DNA from: Gammaproteobacteria bacterium
GTDB lineage: Bacteria; Pseudomonadota; Gammaproteobacteria; Burkholderiales; Rhodocyclaceae
Assembly: GCA_018824085.1 (NCBI GenBank)
Contig: JAHJHI010000049.1
Span: 19,545-83,544 of the forward strand
Direction of reading: 5' to 3'
Length of the DNA: 64,000 nt
Shown here: in pieces, positions 19,101-24,647 of the stretch
How positions within the stretch are numbered: the first letter of the stretch is position 1
Layout of the letters: each line of letters starts with the position of its first letter
Notes under the pieces: generated by a model
The model's input: the letters and a program-made list of their open reading frames with translations, nothing else
Told to the model about the DNA's origin: nothing
The model's database searches: none
Made by a program: the position numbers and the translations under genes

Positions 19101-20382
19101 AGTCGCCGCCGACGTGGTCGCTCGCCACACGGCGGCTGGACACGATGACGTTCTCGCTGACGGTGATCTTCCTGTCGGCCTGCAGCAGCAGGTTCGCACC
19201 GCTCACCGTGGTGCCCGGCACGAGCTCGGCGTAGCTGCCGGCACCGCGCACCAGATTCTGGCTGAGCACGATGTTCACGGGATCGATCAGCACCTTGCCC
19301 GCCGCGCCGCCGTCGCGTCCGTCCGCAACGAATTCGCCGCCGGCCAGCTCCACCGTGTCCTTCGCGGAAAACTCGATGAAACCGCCGTCACCGCTCGCGC
19401 CCGCGCTGGCGTCCATGACCGCGCCGCTGCGGAACACCGCGTTGCGCTGCGCCAGCGAATCGATGCGGCCGCCGTCCGAATTCTCGCCGTCACCGGCAGC
19501 GGTGACCATCGAGTCGATGTCCGCCACGATGTCGCGCCCGGCGCGCAGCGTCACCCCGCCGCCATCCACACCGGCGCCGCCGCGCGCGTCCAGTTCGCCC
19601 GACACCTCGATGTCCCGCGTCGCCGCAATGAAGATGCGCCCGGCGCGTTCGACCACGCGCGTGCCGACCTCCAGCCCCTGCGCATTGACCACGTCGGTGA
19701 AGTCAGGCGTGCGCGCCTCGAAGCGCGCGCCGGTCAGCACGCTGCCCGACACCTGCACGTTGCCGGCGCGGATCGACACGCCGTCCTGCGCGTTGATGCG
19801 GCCCTCCACGCGCACCAGCCCGCTTTCCGTCAGCGGTACCGTGCCGTCCATCAGCTGGCCCAGCGCATCGGCGTTCGGCACGCCCGGCGCCGCGAAGAAA
19901 TTGTCGACGAACTGCTGCGTCGGCGTCATCGCGGTCAGCGAACCCACGTTCACCACGCCGCCGGCACCGACGACGAAACCGTGCGGATTGGCGAAATAGA
20001 CCGAGCCGCCGATGCGTCCGTCCCGTATCGCGTTCAGCGTGCCGTTGATGTCGGTGCGCGAGTCGCGGACGATGTTGACCAGATGCAGCGCGCCGTCGGG
20101 CACGTGCAGATTGGCCGTCTGGCCGGCATTGACGCTGAAGGTCTTGAATGAATTGAAACCGGCGTTGCCCGAAACCGTGCTGGTGCGGATGTCGGTCACC
20201 GCCCCGGCCGTCGTCACCGACGTGGCGGTGCGCCCGTCCGTCTGTATGGACTGCGCCCAGGCCGCCGGAGACAGCAGCATCGGTACGCTGGCAAGACCGA
20301 AAACCCAGGTCTGGGAACCGTTCAGGGCCGCAACAAGAGTGCGCAGGTTCGGCAGACCGCGCCGGCGTCGTGTCATTTTCAT
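4102..20382 (-). CDS. Giant TpsA exoprotein / filamentous haemagglutinin-like adhesin (about 5,426 aa)
   Basis: The largest gene in the window. Residues 1-43 form a long Arg-rich signal peptide ending AWA; residues 44 to about 300 are a TPS (haemagglutination activity) domain with FNSFKTFSVNAG and GGSVYFANPHGFVVGAGG. Next come beta-helix segments such as KVLIDPVNIVLSQN, then roughly residues 560-3300 of degenerate repeats of about 60-75 residues built on SLAGGxxxSxSAGVGAA / VNxIxNxTxAxI, resembling LktA-type filamentous adhesins. The C-terminal third is less repetitive and includes an aromatic-rich insert (about 4160-4295). The protein ends in an acidic tail (EEETEEEAEARRKAEEEEAVQ region) with no VENN or toxin module. 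The start MKMTRRRR follows AGGGA; the open frame extends upstream, but the signal peptide fixes the start. Probable role: surface adhesin or biofilm filament exported by the adjoining TpsB. Confidence 0.93.
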   Translation of the reverse strand: MKMTRRRRGLPNLRTLVAALNGSQTWVFGLASVPMLLSPAAWAQSIQTDGRTATSVTTAGAVTDIRTSTVSGNAGFNSFKTFSVNAGQTANLHVPDGALHLVNIVRDSRTDINGTLNAIRDGRIGGSVYFANPHGFVVGAGGVVNVGSLTAMTPTQQFVDNFFAAPGVPNADALGQLMDGTVPLTESGLVRVEGRINAQDGVSIRAGNVQVSGSVLTGARFEARTPDFTDVVNAQGLEVGTRVVERAGRIFIAATRDIEVSGELDARGGAGVDGGGVTLRAGRDIVADIDSMVTAAGDGENSDGGRIDSLAQRNAVFRSGAVMDASAGASGDGGFIEFSAKDTVELAGGEFVADGRDGGAAGKVLIDPVNIVLSQNLVRGAGSYAELVPGTTVSGANLLLQADRKITVSENVIVSSRRVASDHVGGDSIEASGDITFEAADIELKSGSKVLAHGTGNIAGGTVTLTAHKTSDASILGYREASASIVLDNATVRGDQVTMSASTDVQNRWLFDDGSLEQNATSLATESATALLGFGATLLGMNIVHSQAVGTATITLKAGSLVEGTNGVSLSADNVTSAGAAPDTGISGPGTQVNTPLGLGALYARNTSTATVDVKSGATVRGASLTVRANNTATIEAAVEAADPGEDASSTMSFALGLTYADIRANATVEAGADIQVSGDVTVAATNRNSFTNSVTASLGNEGRAAAAIAVGELSTQANATLNADVGDATRVQVLAINDNTKNATTAEAKVGGTLNEQISDAVKDKLKPVTDTAGTLEDKLWDKLLGGAGTDDKAADPERPVSTPLRIGGGIAWVDSDASASAAIGDGAKVHAGDQVAVVARTLGADIQVMAEASAISQSRERAAANTARNTFSAGIAIGNFTHDARATIGRAAVVTAPRIAVASDVVIPVRETLLTGGSFTRWDGLSTVKDWFNDLTGILDVFNGASSAKSTSDNSNGAISLSGSFSKLDFSHSAQTEVKEGARLNLTGNASGDWTYDFETVADDAATPDDEQVTQSWAFAAPADITARRDVTLMFHGGQFLPGDTGAGNGGKSLGVAYTQEGITGESLVFVREGAVIQGVTESVTGAVAGQRSHAVTGTRLSNAIRIKAEGHDLVISLAALAGYGSSFGINGSVSIVEVDNTTRALVDDEATLRAAKLTVGAEDNPVLWSIAGGFNKSESAGVGVGIAYNGVTGMVEAQIADNDLEAIDGGARSSQLTIADAIVQAGNVSVEARTSGRTEAIAVTGALATSSGNSSSGGFFGSIKSKYDAVQGKLAKLVDIKPTSTSQQGGTGAQGTPAKPTFGLSGAGSAAVNEMTLVTRARVAGVELDQGNAGPASTLTVLGVSDLDIVTASGAAAFTRANNPGQSKSAAISGSVSVNLIDNMVEGLIEDSTLRNTQDVTVQALAAGEQLSVAIGVAIDASSQQSKSKSVSATGSLSLSFIDNAVRAALLGTELTGAAGAGRTLDVTGYNRMFIGTGGGTLAVGAKTGAGGAVTYSDITNTLGAEIGDGSAVSGVDTVNVRGFNATEIGAGAAHAQASNAQNSNALGGAVVITEVTNRTTAGITGLSSVTAIGAVNVLAQDRGAEAALEDTIEPGNKRENTVAGLDYCGRGGAGATPAGNCITSVAGILQVNPAGGSSNIGASFNWSSIDNDLTAKVEDSKVDVTGAAGALTVRAQSDVLITSIALGVGVADKVSGVGSVAVNFIDNDLVAAVAAPQANAAFRDADAAQVTIEATDRSRIDTLAGGFAASKNGPAVGAAITYAEIGNTVQAQIDRARLDAAGSLNLLSVSDARIRSLAVAGGLAVGSGQPAVSASIAVNFIGNTTESTVDDALIDDSGDGNSVTVSAQDRSTIQSLAGSVAVGASAGAGGAFGYNKIGNSTRASIGNSTVRHADALQVTASETALMQTLALAASGGQTAALSGSVTLNHIGKYDGDSTAGGEGGNRTTAEIVGSTIENADGNAVVGVTATDGSTIESLSGAVAFSGSTAVGGAIGDNWVRNTAQARVDGSTVSGAASLTLLGSNTSLIKAASVAGAGGSAGAFAGSASSNRTDNKTLAGITGSDVTGGAAAVGVRAADSAIIKSLAGGVGISASAGVGAAVAVNKIANTTAATISGVRSTGMNVANVLLVADSLANIETAAVGVGAGLDVGVGGSVAVNLINSDTRAVVEDGAVIEARDNVGVLAESDDEISLLAGAAGIGISAAGVGAAVTVNDIGGTTEAAIRDSSVAARAKQGAALSVNSGEITGLNLRESIDTMNTAGGGYSKDNPFDAPDLKNSRVKESVRGIAVNAMATHQTTTGVANVGGGTFAGVAATISMNMIGGETKATVSSSVLNGGDNSGAGSAQAVSIKASDHAYGNTFIGSIAVGAAGVGLSADTNLFERSTSATVSGATTVTAKGKADVKARSSQGVASIVVGAAGGLVGLVGSGSVAKFVSTTEASSIGSTFRVGALDIGARHDSAFLVAGGALAVGGGAGAGTFAVGLDTSTTKGYIDGGSVDADGQVNVTADSATEMRTWAVGGALAGGSGVAGAAAVGILDSTTSAYVKDARVGSLADRSGGLRVAASDSVVTESRAGVAAVGGFSGAGAGASITKMDNTTSATIQDSDVHVDNDVVVQATATRNLANAAVAAAAGGTAGIGGAAAVTLLNAGLNGDASGEVDKDGNGTLSKADGFSNGNRLSTSSSDGNISTNDNLSQSDINSINARGRVSASGGIAAAPDGSTRATIVDTGGAANTVRAGGSIRITASENDKVDVKVGGLALGGLAGVGAAVGVLDVRHDVRARTDGAITLRADAGDIELNASTGRLDAGTAAVNVSSFQAAGGLVGVGAAVATADLGNTVEAKLGDGTQASVGSATGDVRVIAADNMDASSHAEGYSVGLVAAGIVIARAEKTGSTTAAVGESGAAAAAGSVTLAGGDFAIDASRQDAVSAYSRAGSGGVAGGSGSEATATATGSANAGIADRVTVTAPGSTVTVASRSTPQVNAEARGFNGALTVAIGVSLARATSGTQSYATLGSNNRITAGHLSLSAATLLPGAADTAHAYANATGGALLGGANGSSATAAGQSLVNAVIGASNVFTVSDSTTVSASNRTRQSAQVSGVTLGGLLAVGANIANANAGSVTLADIANGNTGTVGDALSVVATGHDETHATAKAGSGGLVAGAVAEARTRNASDTQALLGGGTAASALGTHAGGKMEVRADHTATFDSTVDSVSAGAVGASGAVARSDVDAKVVAGVRAGANLLSWDMDVLALNRSLKPLLSGFNVSAGAGGLAGGAAGSSRTTVDNITLVEIGDGAVVRVVGDPDAAGRSSFNAVSEVDLHDRAKLEAGGAISAADAESIIEVNANPIAPGQGGRTQARVGNNVVIDTVGDFNLAARDAGDVSVSANSKTWGLAAYADGYSASDLRSRTSAEVGSGTDIRADGFINVGAGRDADGVRNRFSSVARADLYNNSLVPISSDDWGADALLNQTATIRIDGSLRSVKDVNLTADKGFGHRVDGQGVAKDLYDQAASAVASGVSNLFGGGDVSIESNSGRSIENSSSGVTVSGLVDAGIQNQQLMTINESGSGAPTLTVSVQVPRDGQDAKCRTPGTAGCTYDTVSKSYWITRSDGMDLPTLTVENLQGNLRTRINALKEIRGNYTGTSSTGGDASNPETVAALTAEINFLELQMEDLFPGGGANASVSNAAFIVMPEVDARGGNINVIGDSLAGNGRLNARGEAKIEIINNTSSFLRTDALTIPEDATGRLTLNGVAILNVAGTNPTTAQINGALNDRNQGGSANFADVKIAPNSPAPSITVRNTFVPADGDTRAPDIEVVGDISNMLGVVTLESERGSVLVQPKDPLNPLTAPNIQAATINITAGRDFVFSSPSAFYHTAGNPRDMWGGTRTPSGNSGGLANDFEDGGSGSGSTTQQRDGTGGPTIAGNNIFISARYLNINGLLQSGLPDRSIIVGNDATVTLEVGSSRVDTTLALAKSTYDTLVASSGQKPADPRFRIRDTSGNIVAFFNAELDRIELEPVKVEGGKLELVGEILNTGGGRIEAMDGYGRFDIDNTTGKDLVITGLDTGNDIEGRIRITDFLRRWDPRANGGAGGIVTSPGQASTKTTAYYNSLAPVTREITRLGTDVVTKDKLGDIVLANTTVTTANTRNSAYAPVTGQTYTWVTGQRNTTNTYEKYEKETKFWFFDGNWSLEDRTDHKTWDDPTPLSEGEYTKIDTGMGDTTYRYQRRDVTTSFNDWEVNDSECSAFLCIWKWHTHEVWTETGAKRYNTHTVKGDYSIPVKFIGYDSGQIDVRSGGGIIVNGGVTNRTGTVTMDSTAGRGQAGGAIDSESVRGVISAPSVVLRAATGIGSTLTPLQLDMLGGTVTALTATGDVGLREVSGDMRVAGVRTDSDGRVFLQADRDIVAAGAGNTVRVSGGGVDLVASSGQIGSASQALVVQTEASVQGGINALANGDINLMQPDGDMQLEKVESLTGDVTLTAGNGRITDGNRNETRDTRAEGDLDQLWSDLRLRESDGAGDSLDEALAAHKAQIERDYREYWSLRNVQLTEDANNPGGYVYRADAYDAATASQRLRTLHDELGGLGVALATGTASDYSATFSYDTVAAGDTMAAGIADGTHVWSDNQVRYGVSAAIYNKSTPDTETRIEQPNIVGRHIVLNATGANGGVGRDEGQFTVDISSLATLSAEQRRILSAAEADDVAIDAVAKTATVLKRDDVDIATSAGGSVTVNARGHVFLGADDYERNGTVFPGDINLVSLDATGGGIDYSKTIRLKVSGGIVDAGIGAAPNLRGGDTILESGQGAIGSAARPISIDLGDSALLTARAASGIWLNELSGTMRVAEMFAGSGGIHLVSAGSILDARGTQRAVALQSADGDIDLRSLSGSVGAAGQAMLVSLGDGSAVNVNAADEAHLSGTAAVEIGLSPDLATGTVSAGGNVSLAAPAGTLHLGGDVSSGGSVALRADGDLVQDAAQVSATNDISVDAGRYLMADGAVLRAQDGTVAIDAAGDVVVGRIEASNNATADAIRITTGSRILDGGDAGTYDLVAATAGAGVRLDASGGAGGASWNGGAPGAPADALETDIAKIDAISTAGGLNIDERDDVEIGSVEALRDVRIAAAGDINKGTVHSRLGNIDLLADGKVTVLEATADAGSTTVIAESDIIMDAVTAGNGVTLESVNGSVSVSRITGDILSLSAKNDLNLGTLSVGRSLTFNSNSVSARIVHTRDDAALAMRATGRNGAPATWVNLAINSAVGVHFDRFDALDAKVHMERGWLRIDEGRIGNRARFSNPVTDVYMDNLTTVVLPADVQLHHPGKRFNDMYLDQWLLVTDPYVVMRDPLHEVVMNNVLDFSGREQSRELIVTRVDTPDRQSAEGQVPQLPSLAINIPLDIPAVNSGEEETEEEAEARRKAEEEEAVQ

Positions 20383-20425
20383 GTTGCGTCCCTGAGTGGT
20401 TTTGCCGCGGACGACAGATCGGTTT

Positions 20426-20471
20426 GTAAGAATTTTTCTTACATTATTGTAAGGACTTTTTGCAGAAGCAA
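20426..20471 (-). promoter_or_regulatory. tpsA promoter with overlapping GTAAG/CTTAC inverted repeats
   Basis: On the minus strand a -35 TTGCTT (20466-20471), a 17-base spacer and a -10 AATAAT (20443-20448) form a good sigma-70 promoter about 60 bases upstream of the tpsA start. The same AT-rich island contains CTTAC-AATAAT-GTAAG across the -10 and a second inverted repeat GTAAGAA-TTT-TTCTTAC (20426-20442), so the elements share a GTAAG arm. TTGTAAG recurs with 23-base periodicity. This looks like an operator for a dimeric regulator placed to occlude or activate the promoter. The regulator is unknown. Confidence 0.6.
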
Positions 20472-20929
20472 GCCGCCTGCTTGACCGGATCGTGACCGTC
20501 GGCACAAACAAAAGAGTTGCCGATCCGCGAATCACGACGCGCCAGATCCCGCCCGGAAACCCTTGTGGCATAAGGATTTCGCATGACGTCGCCGAGCAGC
20601 ATGACAGCACCCGAGCGAACGGCCTGCACGAACGGACCGCCACCGGCCCTGATCCCGTCAACTTTGTCAACGGTCGGCGGAACCGGCAGACCCGGTGCGG
20701 CATCGAAACGCCGGGACGTGCACCAATCTGCGCCCTGTCTGGACACCGGAATCATTCATTGGCGCCGCATGCAGCCTGATGTTGCGGCGCAATCGCGCAA
20801 CTCACCGTGGCCGCTGCCCGCAGCGCCAGCAGGCTCGCGGGCGACCGCCTCGCGAGCCATGTGTCAAGGCTGTTACAGCAACGCGGCGCGGCGTACAGTG
20901 CGGCCCATTCATGGCGGGAGGAGCCCCAT
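20472..20929. other. Non-coding region between divergent tpsA and nrdJ
   Basis: No supported gene. It contains a short direct repeat GTCAAC-TTT-GTCAAC (20657-20671). A weak promoter-like pair, TGTTAC and TACAGT with 17-base spacing, lies just upstream of nrdJ. No cobalamin-riboswitch core could be recognised even though the downstream enzyme uses adenosylcobalamin. Confidence 0.4.
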
Positions 20930-23818
20930 ATGCAACAGATTGACCTGGTCCCGATGACCGAACAAGAAAAGATCGCCTGCCTGCCGGAGCAGGAAATCTC
21001 GAGCGAAGTCCTCATTGAAAAATACGCCAAGGGCGGCGAGACGACGGTGGCCGAAGTGCGTCGCCGTGTCGCACGGGCGCTGGCCCAGGCGGAGAGCGAA
21101 GACCGCCGCGCTCACTGGGAAGCAAAATTCCTCGACGCGCAGGATCGCGGTTTCGTGCCGGCCGGGCGCATCAGTTCGGCCGCCGGCACCCAGCTCACCG
21201 CCACGCTGATCAACTGCTTCGTGCAGCCGGTGGGCGACTCCATCACCGAGATCGAGGACGAACGCCCGGGCATCTACACGGCACTCGCCCAGGCAGCGGA
21301 AACGATGCGTCGCGGCGGCGGCGTCGGCTACGACTTTTCCAGCATCCGCCCGGTCGGTGCTCGCGTGCGCGGCACGCAGTCGCGCGCCTCCGGCCCGGTC
21401 AGCTACATGCGCGTGTTCGACCGCTCATGCGAGACGGTGGAGTCCGCCGGCAGCCGGCGCGGCGCGCAGATGGGCGTCCTGCGCTGCGATCACCCGGACA
21501 TCGAGCAGTTCATCCACGCGAAGGACCATGGCGACCTGACCAACTTCAACGTGTCGGTCGGCGTGACCGACATCTTCATGAAGGCGGTCGAAGCCGACAC
21601 CACCGTCGACCTCGTGCACAAGGCCGAACCGGCGCCGGACATCCGCGCGGCCGGCGCCTACCAGCGCGAGGACGGCATGTGGGTTTATTCCAAGCCGCGT
21701 GCGCGCGAGCTGTGGGACCAGATCATGCGCTCGACGTACGACCACGCCGAGCCGGGCATTCTCTTCCTCGACCGCATCAACCGCGACAACAACCTCTATT
21801 ACTGCGAAACGATAGAGGCGACCAACCCGTGCGCCGAACAGCCGCTGCCGCCCTACGGCTGCTGCGACCTGGGGTCGATCAACCTGACCCGCTTCGTGCA
21901 GAAGCCGTTCAGCGAACAGGCCGAATTCGACTTCGACGGCTTCCGTGAAGTCGTCGCCGTGGCCACCCGCATGCTGGACAACGTGCTCGAAGTGACGCAC
22001 TGGCCGCTGCCGCAGCAGAAGGACGAAGCGATGGCCAAGCGCCGCGTCGGCCTCGGTTTCACCGGCCTGGGCGACACGCTCATCATGCTGCGCCAGCGCT
22101 ACGACACGCAGGAAGCGCGGCTGATGGCGTCGCGCATTTCCGAAGTGATGCGCGACACCGCCTATCTGGCGTCGGTCGAGCTGGCCAAGGAACGCGGCAG
22201 CTTCCCGCTGTTCAACGCCGACATGTACCTGTCCGGCGGCAACTTCGCGTCGCGCCTGCCGGCCGACGTGAAGGAACAGATCCGCAAGCACGGCCTGCGC
22301 AATTCGCACCTGCTGTCGATCGCGCCCACCGGCACCATTTCGCTGGCCTTCGCCGACAACGCGAGCAACGGCATCGAGCCGCCCTTCTCCTGGACCTACA
22401 CGCGCAAGAAGCGCATGCCCGACGGCACGTTCAAGGAATACGCAGTCGAAGACTTCGCCTGGCGCCTGTACAAGCACCTCGGCGGCGACATGGACCGCCT
22501 GCCGCCCTGGTTCGTCACCGCGCTGGAGATTTCCGCCGCCGCGCACAAGGACATGGTCGCGGCCGTCGCGCCCTACATCGACACCGCCATTTCCAAGACG
22601 GTGAACGTGCCGGCCGACTACCCCTACGCCGACTTCGAAGACCTCTATCTCGCGGCATGGAAATCCGGCCTGAAGGGGCTCGCCACCTACCGCCCGAACA
22701 GCGTGCTCGGCAGCGTGCTGTCGGTCGACGCACCGAAGACGGAAGAGAAGATGCAGCCGCACGACGTGGACATCGTCACCGGCGCCAACCAGCGCCTGTC
22801 CATCGGCGCCCTGCCCGCCCCGGTGCTGGCCAGCCTGCGCTGGCCCGGCCGCCCGGACATGGCGGACGGCAACCCGAGCTGGACCTACATGCTGAAAACG
22901 CCGGGTGGCGAATTCGCGCTGTTCGTCGGCCACACCGAAAGCGAAGGCCCGGACGGACGCATCCAGACGCTGCCGTTCGAAGTGTGGGTCAATGGCGCGA
23001 ACCAGCCACGTGGCCTCGGCGCCGTCGCCAAGACGCTGTCGATGGACATGCGCGCGAATGATCCGGGCTGGCTCAAGCTCAAGCTCGACGTGCTGGCGCG
23101 CACCGTCAGCGACCAGAGCTTCGACCTGCCCATGCCGCCCAGCGGTGAGCTGCGCCGCATGCCCGGCGTCGTCGCCGCCTTCGCCAACGTGATCGGCTAC
23201 CGCTGCGACAAGCTCGGCGCACTCGAGCGCGAAGCCCCCACCTCGGTGCTCGACACGCTGTTCGCCGTACAGGAGCCGAAGACCGGCACCGACGGCACGC
23301 TGAGCTGGACGGTCGACATCAGCAACCCGGCCACCGGCGAAGACTTCGTGCTCGGCCTGAAGGAAGTCACGCTGCCGGGCGGCGAAACGCGCCCCTACTC
23401 GGTGTGGCTGTCCGGCAACTACCCGCGCGCACTCGACGGCCTGACCCGCATCCTCGCGCTCGACATGCGCGTCATGGACCCGGCGTGGATCGGCATGAAG
23501 CTGCGCAAGCTCATCAGCTACCCGGAACCGCTCGGCGACTTCATGGCCTTCGTGCCCGGCACGCGCCGCCAGCAGAACTGGCCGTCAACCGTCGCCTACG
23601 TCGCCCGCCTCATCATCCATCGCTACGCAATGCTCGGCATCCTCGACGAGAACGGCTACCCGATGCGCGAAATGGGCATCCTCGAAGCACCGCGCGACGA
23701 CAACGAACCCAGGCTGATGCAGGGCGCGCTGTGCAACGAGTGCGGCAACCAGTCCGTCATCCGCAAGGACGGCTGCGACTTCTGCACCGCCTGCGGCGCC
23801 GTGGGTAGCTGCGGCTGA
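20930..23818 (+). CDS. nrdJ: Adenosylcobalamin-dependent (class II) ribonucleoside-diphosphate reductase
   Basis: A 962-residue class II ribonucleotide reductase that makes deoxynucleotides using a cobalamin-derived radical, independently of oxygen. Visible landmarks are [11 protein letters not shown] (Cys96, one of the redox pair), [26 protein letters not shown], the finger-loop NPCAE (Asn299, Cys301, Glu303) and [20 protein letters not shown]. After about residue 620 come two copies of a TSCPD-type domain, and the last 28 residues form a Cys-rich tail ([13 protein letters not shown], terminal SCG) likely to be a zinc ribbon or reducing tail. The ATG has GGGAGGAG eight bases upstream. No separate beta subunit is expected or seen. 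It is divergent from tpsA. Confidence 0.95.
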   Translation: MQQIDLVPMTEQEKIACLPEQEISSEVLIEKYAKGGETTVAEVRRRVARALAQAESEDRRAHWEAKFLDAQDRGFVPAGRISSAAGTQLTATLINCFVQPVGDSITEIEDERPGIYTALAQAAETMRRGGGVGYDFSSIRPVGARVRGTQSRASGPVSYMRVFDRSCETVESAGSRRGAQMGVLRCDHPDIEQFIHAKDHGDLTNFNVSVGVTDIFMKAVEADTTVDLVHKAEPAPDIRAAGAYQREDGMWVYSKPRARELWDQIMRSTYDHAEPGILFLDRINRDNNLYYCETIEATNPCAEQPLPPYGCCDLGSINLTRFVQKPFSEQAEFDFDGFREVVAVATRMLDNVLEVTHWPLPQQKDEAMAKRRVGLGFTGLGDTLIMLRQRYDTQEARLMASRISEVMRDTAYLASVELAKERGSFPLFNADMYLSGGNFASRLPADVKEQIRKHGLRNSHLLSIAPTGTISLAFADNASNGIEPPFSWTYTRKKRMPDGTFKEYAVEDFAWRLYKHLGGDMDRLPPWFVTALEISAAAHKDMVAAVAPYIDTAISKTVNVPADYPYADFEDLYLAAWKSGLKGLATYRPNSVLGSVLSVDAPKTEEKMQPHDVDIVTGANQRLSIGALPAPVLASLRWPGRPDMADGNPSWTYMLKTPGGEFALFVGHTESEGPDGRIQTLPFEVWVNGANQPRGLGAVAKTLSMDMRANDPGWLKLKLDVLARTVSDQSFDLPMPPSGELRRMPGVVAAFANVIGYRCDKLGALEREAPTSVLDTLFAVQEPKTGTDGTLSWTVDISNPATGEDFVLGLKEVTLPGGETRPYSVWLSGNYPRALDGLTRILALDMRVMDPAWIGMKLRKLISYPEPLGDFMAFVPGTRRQQNWPSTVAYVARLIIHRYAMLGILDENGYPMREMGILEAPRDDNEPRLMQGALCNECGNQSVIRKDGCDFCTACGAVGSCG

Positions 23819-23948
23819 CACCCGCCGGCTGCGTCCGGCAGACACCGGCCGGGCGCAGCACCACGGTGAACAACGCTCAGCCGGGGCCGCCCCGGCGTCC
23901 GCACTCCCGCTGCGGCGCGACCATCAGCGACCATCAGGAGCCCCCGAC

Positions 23949-24224
23949 ATGCCGAAACTTCTCGCATCCGCCGTCGTCATCGGCGCCCTCGTCGCGCTCG
24001 CCGTCGCGCTGAACCCCGGCCCGGAAGCCCATCGCGAAAAGATCCGCGAAGTCGTCGCCCAGCGCAGCCCGGTCGCCGGCCTGTTCGGCCTCGGCGCCCT
24101 CACCGCCTTCACCTCCACCTACCACCCCCTGGCCGTCGCCTCCTACACGACAACCAACGGCCGCACGCTGTCCATCGGCGCCTTCGGCACGGTATTCGTG
24201 CTTGATCCGGCTACGCCGGATTGA
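23949..24224 (+). CDS. Small exported/membrane protein, DUF4359-like
   Basis: A 91-residue protein with one N-terminal hydrophobic segment (residues 4-21, probably a signal anchor), an amphipathic HREKIREVV stretch and a C-terminal part with STYHPLAVASYTTTNGRTLSIGAFG. The NP after the hydrophobic segment and the SYT..N.R..S.G.FG pattern resemble DUF4359 proteins, which have no known function. AGGAG lies upstream of the ATG. A tandem 10-bp duplication (GCGACCATCA twice, 23917-23936) is in the leader. It lies 130 bases downstream of nrdJ on the same strand and may be its own unit. Confidence 0.6.
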   Translation: MPKLLASAVVIGALVALAVALNPGPEAHREKIREVVAQRSPVAGLFGLGALTAFTSTYHPLAVASYTTTNGRTLSIGAFGTVFVLDPATPD

Positions 24225-24647
24225 AGATGCCGCACATAGCGCCTTGTTCAGCCTTTGCTTGCTTCACCCCAACAGACATCCTCGCACCGCACCGTTCTCG
24301 CATGCAGGCAGAACAACAACGCGTCACCCCCGACGACGTGCCTCGACCCAGCCGCCATTTCGCATTGCCGAGCCACCACGGTGGCAACCCGAGAAATGAT
24401 GCAGATGGCAAAATCGGGAACTCGAAGCAGGCAAGGTGCTTGTATCTGGAAGTCACGAACCGGCGATAGGCCTCTTTGCCCGAAAATGCCTACCACTTTC
24501 ACACCCCGAGGATCTGGCGCATTCGCGACTGCGATCCGACCGCCTGCTCGCAGACAACATCCGTGACGGAGCCTGAGGCTTGACGACTGCTGGCCAGGTC
24601 TTCCGCCACACCACGTCCTGGCGATGACAAAGAGAGGATTTCGGTTC
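24225..24647. other. Intergenic left boundary of the defence cassette
   Basis: About 420 bases without a supported gene. A small hairpin (arms GCCACC and GGTGGC near 24372-24385) is present. A TTGACG near 24580 could be a -35 element but has no matching -10 at normal spacing. Base composition is lower in GC than the flanking core genes. No att-like repeat or tRNA remnant was recognised. Confidence 0.3.

Noticed and set aside
5806..20151. A stop-free plus-strand frame of 4,781 codons antisense to the giant exoprotein gene.
   Set aside because: Its translation is Arg/His/Asp-rich without domains or a ribosome site. It arises because the high-GC third codon positions of tpsA suppress stops on the opposite strand.
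20472..20929. Cobalamin riboswitch upstream of the B12-dependent ribonucleotide reductase.
   Set aside because: I could not find the conserved B12-box or the multi-stem core; such riboswitches usually control B12 synthesis and transport or B12-independent isozymes.
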